Part shown: positions 1 through 7,821 of the stretch, one piece after another
Layout: every line of letters begins with the position of its first letter
Position numbering within the stretch: position 1 is the stretch's first letter
Origin: Gammaproteobacteria bacterium
Lineage (GTDB): Bacteria > Pseudomonadota > Gammaproteobacteria > Xanthomonadales > Xanthomonadaceae
Reading direction: 5' to 3'
Assembly (NCBI GenBank): GCA_030431185.1
Contig: JAUIJO010000081.1
Location: 1-12,076, forward strand
DNA: 12,076 nt
Notes under the pieces: model-generated
What the model was told of the DNA's origin: nothing
Databases searched by the model: none
What the model saw: only the letters and a program-made list of their open reading frames with translations
Position numbers and translations under genes: made by a program

Positions 1-555
<555 letters not shown>

Positions 556-614
556 GTGGGGACTCGCAGGCAGTGGGCGGGCGCAGCCGCCGGACGGCGC
601 GCGATGGACCCCCT

Positions 615-643
615 ATTGTCGCAACCGTACGGTTTCAGGGCAA
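615..643 (-). promoter_or_regulatory. Putative sigma70 promoter for icd
   Basis: On the minus strand there is TTGCCC (638-643), a 17-bp spacer and GACAAT (615-620). Transcription would start near 608, giving a leader of about 53 nt before the icd ATG at 555. Each hexamer keeps at least four consensus positions and the spacer is optimal. No expression evidence is available. Confidence 0.45.
623..634. promoter_or_regulatory. 12-bp perfect palindrome in the icd promoter spacer
   Basis: AACCGTACGGTT is a perfect palindrome lying wholly between the -35 and -10 hexamers proposed for icd. A dimeric regulator bound here would block RNA polymerase. No regulator is identified. The palindrome is seen directly; the operator role is inferred. 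Confidence 0.3.
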
Positions 644-651
644 AGGTCGAG

Positions 652-663
652 TCCAGGCCTGGA
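652..663. promoter_or_regulatory. 12-bp perfect palindrome upstream of the icd -35 box
   Basis: TCCAGGCCTGGA is a perfect palindrome centred 29 bp from the one in the promoter spacer and about 50 bp upstream of the predicted icd start point. That is a position where activators often bind. Its sequence is unrelated to the spacer palindrome, so a single regulator need not bind both. Confidence 0.25.
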
Positions 664-730
664 AGGCATGTTCATATAACCCGCCGCGACGGTGCGGCGC
701 CTGCGCGCGCGCTCCCGCGCATCCCCGTCG

Positions 731-772
731 GCCCGGGTGGGCGCAGGGACGCGCGGGGGGCGGGACCCGGGC
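731..772 (-). terminator. Possible hairpin after the exported-protein gene
   Basis: GCCCGGGT (731-738) and ACCCGGGC (765-772) form a perfect 8-bp inverted repeat separated by 26 nt, immediately downstream of the stop codon of the minus-strand gene at 773-1183. There is no T-tract, so at best it is a weak or Rho-assisted terminator. In such GC-rich DNA a chance repeat is possible. Confidence 0.25.
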
Positions 773-1183
773 TTACTGGGTGAAGCCCCCGCAGCCGTCG
801 AGGACGAACGCCTTCGTGGTGGCGGCGCGGACGCGGTACGTCGTCCCCGCCGCGGCCCCTCCGTCGGCGCAGGCTTCGCCCTGGGCGAAGGGCACGATGG
901 CGATCGCCAGCCACGGCGCGCCCTGCAGGCTGTCGAGCACGTAGGTGCCGGGGCGTGGCGCATTGGAGGCGCCCAGCACGAGCACCCCGGACACGCGTGG
1001 CGCCGGCGCCGGGGGCAACAGGGTGTAGTCGACCTTGCCGTCCGGGCGGGTATCCCGGCGGATGGACCAGCCCGGGCCCGAACCGCTGAACACCGGCGCG
1101 GGGAACGTCACCTGCTGGGCGAGCGTCGAGGCGGGGATGGCGAGGGCCAGCAACAGGAAGGCGAGCGGGACGAGGATGCGCAT
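773..1183 (-). CDS. Small exported protein of unknown function
   Basis: The product is 136 residues. The N-terminus, MRILVPLAFLLLALAIPASTLA, is a typical Sec signal peptide, with probable cleavage after A22 (TLA then QQ), so the mature protein is probably periplasmic or secreted. It would be about 114 residues. The mature part has a Pro/Ala-rich stretch (LLPPAPAPR, 55-63) and two cysteines, C105 and C131, that could form a disulfide. I recognise no domain. The ATG at 1181-1183 is preceded by GGAG at good spacing. An in-frame ATG 12 codons upstream (1217-1219) has no ribosome site and would bury the signal peptide. The gene lies 80 bp after the DUF58 gene in the same direction and may be the distal member of that operon or an independent gene. 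A secreted role is inferred only from the signal peptide. Confidence 0.8.
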   Translation of the reverse strand: MRILVPLAFLLLALAIPASTLAQQVTFPAPVFSGSGPGWSIRRDTRPDGKVDYTLLPPAPAPRVSGVLVLGASNAPRPGTYVLDSLQGAPWLAIAIVPFAQGEACADGGAAAGTTYRVRAATTKAFVLDGCGGFTQ

Positions 1184-1263
1184 GGGGATCTCCGGGGCGC
1201 GGCGGAAAGTCGCCGCCATCAGGAGAACGCCCGGGCGGGTCGCCCGTGAACCCGCGGGCCGCG

Positions 1264-2619
1264 CTAGAGCAGGCCGTCGCGCTTGACCGCCAGGTAGCGC
1301 TCGACCAGGGCGGCGGGCAACTGCGCGCAGGTCACGTCCAGCACCATCACGCCGTGGTTGCGCAGGACCTCGTGCGCCCGGTCGCGTTGCTGCAGGTACT
1401 GCGCGGTCGCGCCCGCGCGGATCGCCCCCGGCAGGTCGTCGACGTCGGTGGCCAGGGCGTGGTCGAGCGCCGTCTCGCGCAGGCTGGCGACGCAGACCAG
1501 GTGCCGCTTCTTCAACAGCGTGACCGCGGCGAGCACGTCGTCCATGTCTTCGTCGCGCAGGTTGGTGACCATCATCACCAGCGCGCGGCGGCGTTGTCGC
1601 AGCGACAGTGCGGTCGCGGCGGCGAGGAAATCCGTCGCCACGGAGGAGGGTTGCAGGGCGTAGCTGCCGCGCAGCAGGCCCTCGATCGCGCCCGCGCCGC
1701 GCCGGGGCGGCACCCAGGCGCTGTCGCCCCCCGCGGCCAGCATGCCGACCGCGTCGCCCTGCCGGAGCGCGAGGTAGGCCACCACCAGCGAGGCGTCGAG
1801 CACGTGGTCGAAATGGGCGATGCCGCGGGCATCCCCGAGATCGTCGCGTGCCAGCAGCCGGCGGCCGGTGTCGAGCAGCAGCACCAGCTGCTGGTTGCGC
1901 TCGTCCTGGTATTCGCGCGAGATCAGCTTGCGTGCACGGGCCGTGGCCTTCCAGTCGACCTGGCGCAGGCTGTCGCCGACGCGGTACTCGCGCATCTGGT
2001 GGAAATCGGTGCCTTCGCCGCGCCGCCGCTTGAGGTGGGCGCCGACCAGGCGCGAGGCCTGCTCCGCCGAGAACAGCGCGAACTTCGCCAACGGGGCGAA
2101 GTTCGGGAACACGCGGACCGCCTGCGGATCGCCGCCGACGTGAAGCCGGGTCCACAGGCGCCAGGGCGAATGCAGTCGAAGATGGACGCCCTCGAAGACG
2201 AAGTCGCCGCGCTCATGGGCGCTCAGGCGGTAGTCGAAAGCGGAAGATTCGCCGCGCCGCAGTTGCAGCCGCCGCGGCAATCCGGAGACGGACCAGCCGA
2301 CCGGATGCAGGTCGAACACGTCGACGGTCTGCGAGACCGTGGGCGCCAGGACCAGGCGCACCGGCCGCTCCACGCCGATGGGCAGGGTGTCGGGGATCGT
2401 CCGCTGCACCGAGGGCGGGACCCTCCGCCACGCACGCAGCAGGTCCAGCAATGCCAGCGCGCCCAAGCCCATGCCGGCCTGTTGCCAGGCCGCCGCGGGC
2501 ACGACGCCGATGCTGGCCGCCAGGCCCAGCAGCGCCCATACCACCAGCAGCGCCAGCAGGGCGGGCGCTGGCCGCGGGAGGGCGGGGCGGGTCGACGGCC
2601 CCGCCATGTCAGCAGGCAT
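1264..2619 (-). CDS. DUF58 domain protein (vWA-like partner of MoxR)
   Basis: The product is 451 residues from the chosen start. Two hydrophobic segments (about 19-38 and 45-62) anchor it in the membrane. The DUF58 hallmark GEGTDFHQMREYRVGDSLRQ, followed by VDWKATAR, spans 201-228. A vWA-like fold follows, with LVLLLDTGRR (246-254) in place of a canonical DxSxS metal site and the later strand LVMMVTNLRDED. DUF58 proteins are usually encoded beside MoxR ATPases, and the MoxR gene is next upstream here. Start choice is uncertain: ATG 2619 is used, but ATG 2607 and TTG 2664 are in frame and none has a clear Shine-Dalgarno site. Unlike the four upstream junctions, there is no direct overlap with MoxR, and 168 bp separate the two genes. 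Family assignment is secure; function is inferred from association. Confidence 0.92.
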   Translation of the reverse strand: MPADMAGPSTRPALPRPAPALLALLVVWALLGLAASIGVVPAAAWQQAGMGLGALALLDLLRAWRRVPPSVQRTIPDTLPIGVERPVRLVLAPTVSQTVDVFDLHPVGWSVSGLPRRLQLRRGESSAFDYRLSAHERGDFVFEGVHLRLHSPWRLWTRLHVGGDPQAVRVFPNFAPLAKFALFSAEQASRLVGAHLKRRRGEGTDFHQMREYRVGDSLRQVDWKATARARKLISREYQDERNQQLVLLLDTGRRLLARDDLGDARGIAHFDHVLDASLVVAYLALRQGDAVGMLAAGGDSAWVPPRRGAGAIEGLLRGSYALQPSSVATDFLAAATALSLRQRRRALVMMVTNLRDEDMDDVLAAVTLLKKRHLVCVASLRETALDHALATDVDDLPGAIRAGATAQYLQQRDRAHEVLRNHGVMVLDVTCAQLPAALVERYLAVKRDGLL

Positions 2620-2788
2620 GCTCGCGGCCCGCCGGTGCGTCCGGGGTCCGCTCGCGAACGGCAAGCGGCCGCCCGGCCAGTCCCGCCGCGCCTGTCGGGC
2701 AGGGCGACGCGTGGACAGCCCCGCCCCGCACCCTCTCCGCGCCGGGGACAGGGACGAGGCGTGCCAGCGCGCGCAGGCCCACCGGCAT
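2609..2788 (-). CDS. Possible 59-codon ORF bridging MoxR and DUF58 (doubtful)
   Basis: An ATG at 2788 shares its first base with the MoxR stop (TGATG), and the ORF ends TGA at 2609-2611, 1 nt before the ATG at 2607 in the DUF58 frame (TGACATG). The 59-residue product (MPVGLRALARLVPVPG..., ending GREHAC) is Ala/Arg/Pro/Gly-rich, with no membrane segment or recognisable domain. In its second half, codons such as AGG, ACA, GGA, CTT and GTT appear, which are less typical of neighbouring genes. It could be a real small gene, a leader that carries ribosomes from MoxR to DUF58, or a chance open frame in GC-rich DNA. The evidence is purely architectural. Confidence 0.25.
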   Translation of the reverse strand: MPVGLRALARLVPVPGAERVRGGAVHASPCPTGAAGLAGRPLAVRERTPDAPAGREHAC

Positions 2789-3846
2789 CACTGGCGCGGT
2801 GCCTCCACTTTGGCCAGCAACGCCTTCAGCACGTCGTCGGGCGCCTGGCCTTCGATCTGCAGCTCGGGCGCCAGCGCGATGCGGTGCCGCAGTGCCGGCA
2901 GGGCGATCTCGCGGATGTCGTCGGGGGTCACGAAGTCGCGACCCGACAGCACGGCCTGCGCCCGCGCGGCGCGGACCAGGGCCAGGCTGCCGCGCGGGCC
3001 GGCGCCCATCGCGATCCCGGCCCAGTCGCGGGTGGCGCCGACGATCCGCACCGCGTAGTCGATCACCGCCTCGTCGACGGTCACCTGCGCGGTCCCCGCC
3101 TGCATCGCGGCGATGTCATCGGGCCCGAGCACGCGCTGCACCCGGGCCAGGTCGAAGGCCGCGGCGTTCCGGCCCTGGCTGACCGAGGCGACCATGCGGA
3201 CCTCGTCGGCACGGCTGGGGTAGTCGATCAGGACCTTCAGCAGGAAGCGGTCCAGTTGCGCCTCCGGCAGCGGGTAGGTGCCCTCCTGCTCGACCGGGTT
3301 CTGGGTCGCCAGGGTCAGGAAGGGCGGCGGCAGCGGGAAGCTGCGCCCTTCGATGGTCACCTGCAGCTCGGCCATGGCCTCGAGCAGCGCGGACTGCGTC
3401 TTCGCCGGGGCGCGGTTGATCTCGTCGGCGAGCAGCAGGTGGGTGAAGATGGGGCCGCGACGGATGTTGAAGGTCTCCGTCTTCGGGTTCCACACCGCAT
3501 GGCCGCTGATGTCGCTGGGCATCAGGTCCGGGGTGAACTGCACCCGCGCGTACCCGCAGTCCAGCGCCTGCGAAAGCGCGCGCACCAGCAGGGTCTTGCC
3601 CAGGCCCGGCACGCCCTCGATCAGCACGTGGCCGCCGGCGAGCAGGGCGATGAGGATCTGGTCGAGCACCTCGGGCTGGCCGATGAAGGCCTTGGCCACC
3701 TCATCGCGGACCGCCGCCGCGCGTTCGGCGAGGACCGGCCCGGTCATCGGCGCGGCGACGGGCGTGGCCGGCGCGGACGCGGGTCCGGGCGGTGCGGGGC
3801 CCGCGATGGGCGTGTCGGGAGGCAGGGGATGGTCGGCAGGCGTCAT
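2788..3846 (-). CDS. MoxR-family AAA+ ATPase
   Basis: The product is a 352-residue cytoplasmic ATPase. After a Pro/Ala-rich, probably disordered N-terminus (1-37) come Walker A GVPGLGKT (78-85), Walker B LLLADEINRAP (137-147), sensor 1 in LATQNPVEQEG (179-189, N183), the LDRF arginine (R200) and a sensor-2 region with GPRGS (283-287). MoxR proteins act as chaperone-like machines that mature or insert cofactors into partners, together with vWA-domain proteins. The DUF58 gene just downstream is the expected partner. The start ATG overlaps the upstream DUF4350 stop as ATGA and has GAGGAA upstream at good spacing. All ATPase motifs appear intact. The substrate is unknown. The family is certain; I do not assign a MoxR subfamily. 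Confidence 0.96.
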   Translation of the reverse strand: MTPADHPLPPDTPIAGPAPPGPASAPATPVAAPMTGPVLAERAAAVRDEVAKAFIGQPEVLDQILIALLAGGHVLIEGVPGLGKTLLVRALSQALDCGYARVQFTPDLMPSDISGHAVWNPKTETFNIRRGPIFTHLLLADEINRAPAKTQSALLEAMAELQVTIEGRSFPLPPPFLTLATQNPVEQEGTYPLPEAQLDRFLLKVLIDYPSRADEVRMVASVSQGRNAAAFDLARVQRVLGPDDIAAMQAGTAQVTVDEAVIDYAVRIVGATRDWAGIAMGAGPRGSLALVRAARAQAVLSGRDFVTPDDIREIALPALRHRIALAPELQIEGQAPDDVLKALLAKVEAPRQ

Positions 3847-5168
3847 AGCTGATTCCTCAGGCGGATCAGGGTGGCAATTCGGGCGCGGAAGGCGGCGGGG
3901 TCGCGGACCGACGGTGTCGCCAGCGCCTCGCGGACTTCGACGGGCGTGATGTGGAAGCGTTCGGCGATCAGTGCGGCCTGTACGTCGCCCTCGAGCGCGG
4001 CGGCCTGGGGGTCGCGTCGGCGCAGGCGCGCCAGGAACGCGGTGCGCACGGCGTCGTGCAGGACATGGGCATACCCGTAACGCCAGGCCAGCTCGCCGCT
4101 GGCACGCACGTGTTCGAGCAGGGAGCGCCGTTCGGCGGGTGGCGACGGCAGCAGCGGCCCGAAGCGCTGCATGCGCGACCACAACCAGGCCAGCAGCCCC
4201 AGCGCGAGGGGCAGCCAGGCCATCCAGCTGTGGGTGAACAGCCAACGCCACAGCGAGGGCATTTCCGCGGCATAGAGCAGGTGCACCGCCCCGGCCTGGT
4301 GGTTGGGCTCGAACAGCTGCCGGGTCAGGGCGACATGCGGCGCGTCGTGCAGTTTGTCGTTGGTCAGGAAGTCCAGGTCGGCGATCACGTCGACGCTGCC
4401 CTGGCCGTGCGGCAGGCGGGCGTACACGTAGCGGCCGATCCCCAGGCGTGCCTCCTGGGCCCGCTGTCGCGCGCGGAACCGGGCCATGGCCTCGTCCGAC
4501 CGGGCATCGGCATTGGCATCGGCCGGTCCGGCACCCGCCGGCTTGGCGAGCGACTTGCCCCGTGCCTCGGGCGCGCGCACGTCGCGCGCACGGCGCGAGA
4601 CCTCGGTGTCACCCGCGGCATCCGCTGGATCGCCCTCACCGGCACCGGGCTCCCAGACGACGCGCGGCCGCACGTCGATGTCGAAGTTGCGGCCCTCGCA
4701 GAATTCGACGTGCTCGGATTCGCCGCTGACCTGCAAGGGGATGCAGGCCGATGGGCCGCGGGGCGTCACGCCGAGGGGCTCGAACAGCGCGACCCGGGTA
4801 TCCACGGTCACCGCTTCCGGCGGCGGAGTGCGCACGATCAGGTGCCCACCCGCGGCGGCGAAGTCCAGCAGCGCCTGGCTGTCGGCGTCCGAGAGCCGTC
4901 GTGGATCGTTGAACACAAGCACGGTGTCGTGGCGGCCCAGCGCCACCTCGCCGCGGTCCAGCCGCTGGCGCATGTCCACGGTCCAGCCGGCCTCCCGAAG
5001 CGACAGGCCGAGCACGTACAAGGGGTTGTAGGTGATCTCGCCGACGCGGGGCAGCTCGACTTCTTCCTCGACCCGCTCGTGGGTGCTGAACCACCACGCG
5101 CCCAGTGCGCCCACCAGCGGCAACGCGATCGCCACGCCCAGCGCGGTCCAGCGCGTGCGCGGACTCAT
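3843..5168 (-). CDS. DUF4350 domain membrane protein
   Basis: The product is 441 residues. One N-terminal membrane segment (8-26) is followed by an extracytoplasmic DUF4350 domain (about 40-130), with YNPLYVLGLSLREAGWTVDM, a DTVLVFNDP strand and LLDFAAAGGHLIVRTP. This resembles the glutamine-amidotransferase-like folds described for such domains. Residues about 173-240 form an Ala/Asp/Glu/Arg-rich low-complexity insert. A second membrane segment (313-331) leads to a basic cytoplasmic tail of about 110 residues (RFGPLLPSPPAERRSLLEHV...). Both ends overlap neighbours as ATGA (DUF4129 upstream, MoxR downstream), implying translational coupling. The tail would place the protein next to the cytosolic MoxR ATPase, which is a structural inference. 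No catalytic residues are evident. The biochemical role is unknown. Confidence 0.88.
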   Translation of the reverse strand: MSPRTRWTALGVAIALPLVGALGAWWFSTHERVEEEVELPRVGEITYNPLYVLGLSLREAGWTVDMRQRLDRGEVALGRHDTVLVFNDPRRLSDADSQALLDFAAAGGHLIVRTPPPEAVTVDTRVALFEPLGVTPRGPSACIPLQVSGESEHVEFCEGRNFDIDVRPRVVWEPGAGEGDPADAAGDTEVSRRARDVRAPEARGKSLAKPAGAGPADANADARSDEAMARFRARQRAQEARLGIGRYVYARLPHGQGSVDVIADLDFLTNDKLHDAPHVALTRQLFEPNHQAGAVHLLYAAEMPSLWRWLFTHSWMAWLPLALGLLAWLWSRMQRFGPLLPSPPAERRSLLEHVRASGELAWRYGYAHVLHDAVRTAFLARLRRRDPQAAALEGDVQAALIAERFHITPVEVREALATPSVRDPAAFRARIATLIRLRNQL

Positions 5169-6799
5169 GCCGGGACTCCCGGCCGTTCGCCCGGCGGGAC
5201 CGCGCCGCCGGGATGCCAGCCGAAGCGTTCGGCCAGGCGGACGAGTTGCGCTTCGAAGTCGGCGCCGTCGGGCAACCGGCCGGCGTAGGCCGCGTACTGC
5301 CATTGCCGCACCATCGCCGCGAACGCCTCGCGGTCCGCGGCGTCGGGCATGCGGCGCGCCGCGCGCAGGCAGGCCGCCTCGGTCGCGCCGGGCACCAGCA
5401 CCACGCCTGCGCGCGCGACCATCGCCTCGACGCTGGCACGGTAGAGCAGGGCGAGCGCTTCGCGGGCATGGCCGGCGTACCACAGGCGGCGCACGGCCGT
5501 GGGGATGTCGTCGGGCAGGGGCGCCGGCTCTTCGAGCACCGCCTGCTCGACCTCGCTGGCCTCGCGGCCGCGCCGCCGCGTGCCCGCGCGCAGCCACGGC
5601 AGCCAGTGCCGCGCGGTGAGCGCCAGCACGAGCGTCGCGACGCCCAACAGCACCCAGAGTCCGTACTCGCCGACCAGGGCGAATCCCGTGCCGAAGGCCT
5701 CGCCGATCCGTCTCAACGCGCTGGTGTCGCGGGTGGCGTCGTCCTCGTCCTTGTCGTCCTCGATACGCTTCCAGGTGGTCACCATGCGCCGCGGCGTCAC
5801 GCTGGGATCCTCGTAGGCGCGTTCGACCGCCTCGCGCAGCGCGCCGTCGTCGGCGACGCGGCCGAATACCTCGGGCAGCGTGGCCGGGGCTTCAGGCACG
5901 TCCAGGGCATCGGGCGCGTCCAGCGCCGCCTCCGCGGCCTCCCGCAGGGCCGGCGTCGCCGTCTCGTCGGCCTGTTGGGCACGTGCCGTCATCAAGGCGG
6001 CGGGCGCCAGCAGGGCCAGCGCCAGCACCACCGTCGTGCCCGCCCTGGCGACGCGCGCCGCCAGCCGGCGCAGCACGATCTCGATGTCCCAGGCTTCGAT
6101 CTCGGTCCGGCGGTTGAGGTACAGGCCGAAGCCCGCACCGACATAGAACGGCTCGATGAGCGAGGTGGCCAGCCAGGCCAGGCCATTGCTGCCGATGTCC
6201 ATCCAGGTCGGGGGCTGCAGCAGGGCCTCCCATACGCTGTGGGCGGTCTTGGCCAGGTACTCGGGCGGCACGAAGAGGAAGGCCAGCGAGATCGCACCCA
6301 GGTACAGGGCCACTTCGAAATTAATGCACAGCAGGGTCGTCAGCGATGCAACGCCGTACGCCGGGCCCACCAGCACCCGGCGCCGTGCGCGGGCGTTGTC
6401 GCCACTGCTCCCTTCCAGCAGGTCGACGGGCAGGTTCAGGGCGCGCACCGGGCTGAGCCGGCGCCAGGTCAGGTAGGGCAGCAGCCAGCGCAGGCCCCAG
6501 CGGAACTGGGCCCGCAGCGTCTCGGCGGTACCGGGCACGGTGCCGAAGGCGGCCCGCGACAGCACGTACAGGGGGATGCGGTCCAGGGCCGGCTTCAACC
6601 ACCACATCAACAGCGGCGCCAGCCACATCATGCCGATGGCCCAGGCCAGGCCATTGAGCGCGACGAAGAGCGGGACGCCGAGCAGCAGCCAGGGTGCCCA
6701 GATGGCGCCGGCATGGCGGCGGGTGAGGGCCGTCCCCAGTTCGACGGCTTCCCAGGCGGTGCGCGGGCGCAGGGCGACCGTCAGCGATTCGAGGTTCAT
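5165..6799 (-). CDS. DUF4129 domain multi-pass membrane protein
   Basis: The product is 544 residues. Hydrophobic segments lie at about 31-50, 52-69, 147-176, 205-228, 254-272 and 378-396. Between the last two is an extracytoplasmic, strongly acidic loop (275-375, e.g. RIEDDKDEDD). After the last segment, a basic stretch (GTRRRGRE) starts a cytoplasmic tail that carries the DUF4129 signature: AREALALLYRASVEAM (445-460), then GVVLVPGATEAACLRAAR (465-482) and FAAMVRQWQYAAYAGR. DUF4129 domains commonly sit in MoxR/DUF58 or transglutaminase clusters. No enzymatic function is established to my knowledge. The ATG overlaps the SpoIIM-family stop and the TGA overlaps the DUF4350 start, both as ATGA. 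The N-terminal half shows no domain I can name. Confidence 0.87.
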   Translation of the reverse strand: MNLESLTVALRPRTAWEAVELGTALTRRHAGAIWAPWLLLGVPLFVALNGLAWAIGMMWLAPLLMWWLKPALDRIPLYVLSRAAFGTVPGTAETLRAQFRWGLRWLLPYLTWRRLSPVRALNLPVDLLEGSSGDNARARRRVLVGPAYGVASLTTLLCINFEVALYLGAISLAFLFVPPEYLAKTAHSVWEALLQPPTWMDIGSNGLAWLATSLIEPFYVGAGFGLYLNRRTEIEAWDIEIVLRRLAARVARAGTTVVLALALLAPAALMTARAQQADETATPALREAAEAALDAPDALDVPEAPATLPEVFGRVADDGALREAVERAYEDPSVTPRRMVTTWKRIEDDKDEDDATRDTSALRRIGEAFGTGFALVGEYGLWVLLGVATLVLALTARHWLPWLRAGTRRRGREASEVEQAVLEEPAPLPDDIPTAVRRLWYAGHAREALALLYRASVEAMVARAGVVLVPGATEAACLRAARRMPDAADREAFAAMVRQWQYAAYAGRLPDGADFEAQLVRLAERFGWHPGGAVPPGERPGVPA

Positions 6800-7821
6800 G
6801 CCGCGTCGTCCACGCGGTCTTCCGCGCCCAGTGGCCCGAGATGGCTGCCGCCGCGCCACAACCACCCCAGCACCAGCAGCCACAGTCCGGCACCCACGCT
6901 GTACTTGATCCAGGCCGGCATCCAGCCGATCGAGGACCAGAACGCTTCGACGAAGGCGGCGAACAGCAGCATGGCGAAGATGCCGACGCACAGGCGCGCA
7001 CCGCGCATGCCGCCCTCGACCAGCGCGTCGATGCGCCGTCGCCGCCCCGGCGCGACCAGGTTCAGGCCCAGCCGCAGCCCGGCGCCACCGGCGATGACGA
7101 TGGCGCTCAACTCCGGGGCCGAGTGCCCCGCGACGAAGCGCCAGAACGGATCGCCATGCCCGACCGCCTGCAGGTGGCCGGCGATGCCGCCGATGGTGAC
7201 GCCATTGAAGACCAGCACCAGCGCCGAGCCGATGCCCGCGAGCAGGCCGCTGGCGAAGGTGCGGAAGCCGATGCTGATGTTGTTCCAGATGTAGTGGCCG
7301 AACATGGCCAGGTTGGTCTCGCTGTCGCGGCCCAGCGCCCGGTCCGGATCGGCCGGGTCGTACATCGATTCGAACTGCGCGAGCTGTGCGGGCTCGAACA
7401 GGCCGCCCGAGAGTTCCGGCCGCACCTGGATGGCGACGAAGATCGTCACCAGGGGCAGCGCGAACAGCAGCAGCGACGCGATCATGCAGCCGCGCTCCGC
7501 GCGCACCAGGCGCGGGAAGCCCGCCACCAGGAACTCCAGCGCGGCATGCCAGCGCGGCGGCGGCGTCTGGTAGAGCACGCCGTGGCCCCGCTGCATGATG
7601 TCCTCCAGCCGGTTCGTCAGCACCGGGCTGTAACCGCGGCGCCGGGCCAGCGCCAGGTGCTGGCACAGCCGCCGATAGCGGGCCGGCATCTCGTGGTCGC
7701 GCAAGCCCTCCCAGCCGCGCCGCTCGCGGCGCGCGGTGCGCGCCACGCTGCGGGCCGACAACCAGTCCTCGAGGGCCTGCCACTCGGCTTCGTGGCGCTG
7801 GACGAAACGCGCCTGCTTCAT
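6796..7821 (-). CDS. Stage II sporulation protein M (SpoIIM/DUF95) family membrane protein
   Basis: The product is 341 residues. A basic cytoplasmic N-terminus (1-110) precedes a membrane region with segments near 112-132, 187-212, 236-256, 277-296 and 305-322. Family features are NNISIGFRTFASGLLAGIG (180-198), GHSAPELSAIVIAGGAGL (232-249) and EAFWS (292-296). Although named after a Bacillus sporulation and engulfment protein, relatives are widespread in bacteria that never sporulate. No sporulation function should be inferred here. It overlaps the RDD gene upstream and the DUF4129 gene downstream, each as ATGA, and so belongs to the MoxR block. A membrane scaffold or channel-like role is possible but not demonstrated. 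Confidence 0.92.
   Translation of the reverse strand: MKQARFVQRHEAEWQALEDWLSARSVARTARRERRGWEGLRDHEMPARYRRLCQHLALARRRGYSPVLTNRLEDIMQRGHGVLYQTPPPRWHAALEFLVAGFPRLVRAERGCMIASLLLFALPLVTIFVAIQVRPELSGGLFEPAQLAQFESMYDPADPDRALGRDSETNLAMFGHYIWNNISIGFRTFASGLLAGIGSALVLVFNGVTIGGIAGHLQAVGHGDPFWRFVAGHSAPELSAIVIAGGAGLRLGLNLVAPGRRRRIDALVEGGMRGARLCVGIFAMLLFAAFVEAFWSSIGWMPAWIKYSVGAGLWLLVLGWLWRGGSHLGPLGAEDRVDDAA

Noticed and set aside
671..680. AT-rich patch with TATAAC on the plus strand, considered as a promoter
   Set aside because: No -35 partner is found at 16-18 bp and there is no plus-strand gene downstream. The window's plus-strand frames here are shadows.
1217..1219. Upstream alternative start of the exported protein
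   Set aside because: It has no ribosome-binding site and would place 12 residues before a well-formed signal peptide.
1235..1255. Inverted repeat GCGGGT/ACCCGC after the DUF58 stop, considered as a terminator
   Set aside because: It has only a 6-bp stem, a 9-nt loop and no T-tract. Such repeats are expected by chance at this GC content.
1246..3852. 868-codon plus-strand open frame
   Set aside because: It is antisense to the DUF58 and MoxR genes, which have clear family motifs. The composition is typical of an antisense GC-rich frame.
5105..7294. 729-codon plus-strand open frame
   Set aside because: It is antisense to the DUF4129 and SpoIIM-family genes and has no recognisable domains.
6796..7821. 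Reading the SpoIIM-family gene as evidence of a spore former
   Set aside because: The rest of the window points to a Gram-negative gammaproteobacterium, and the family is widespread in non-sporulating bacteria.
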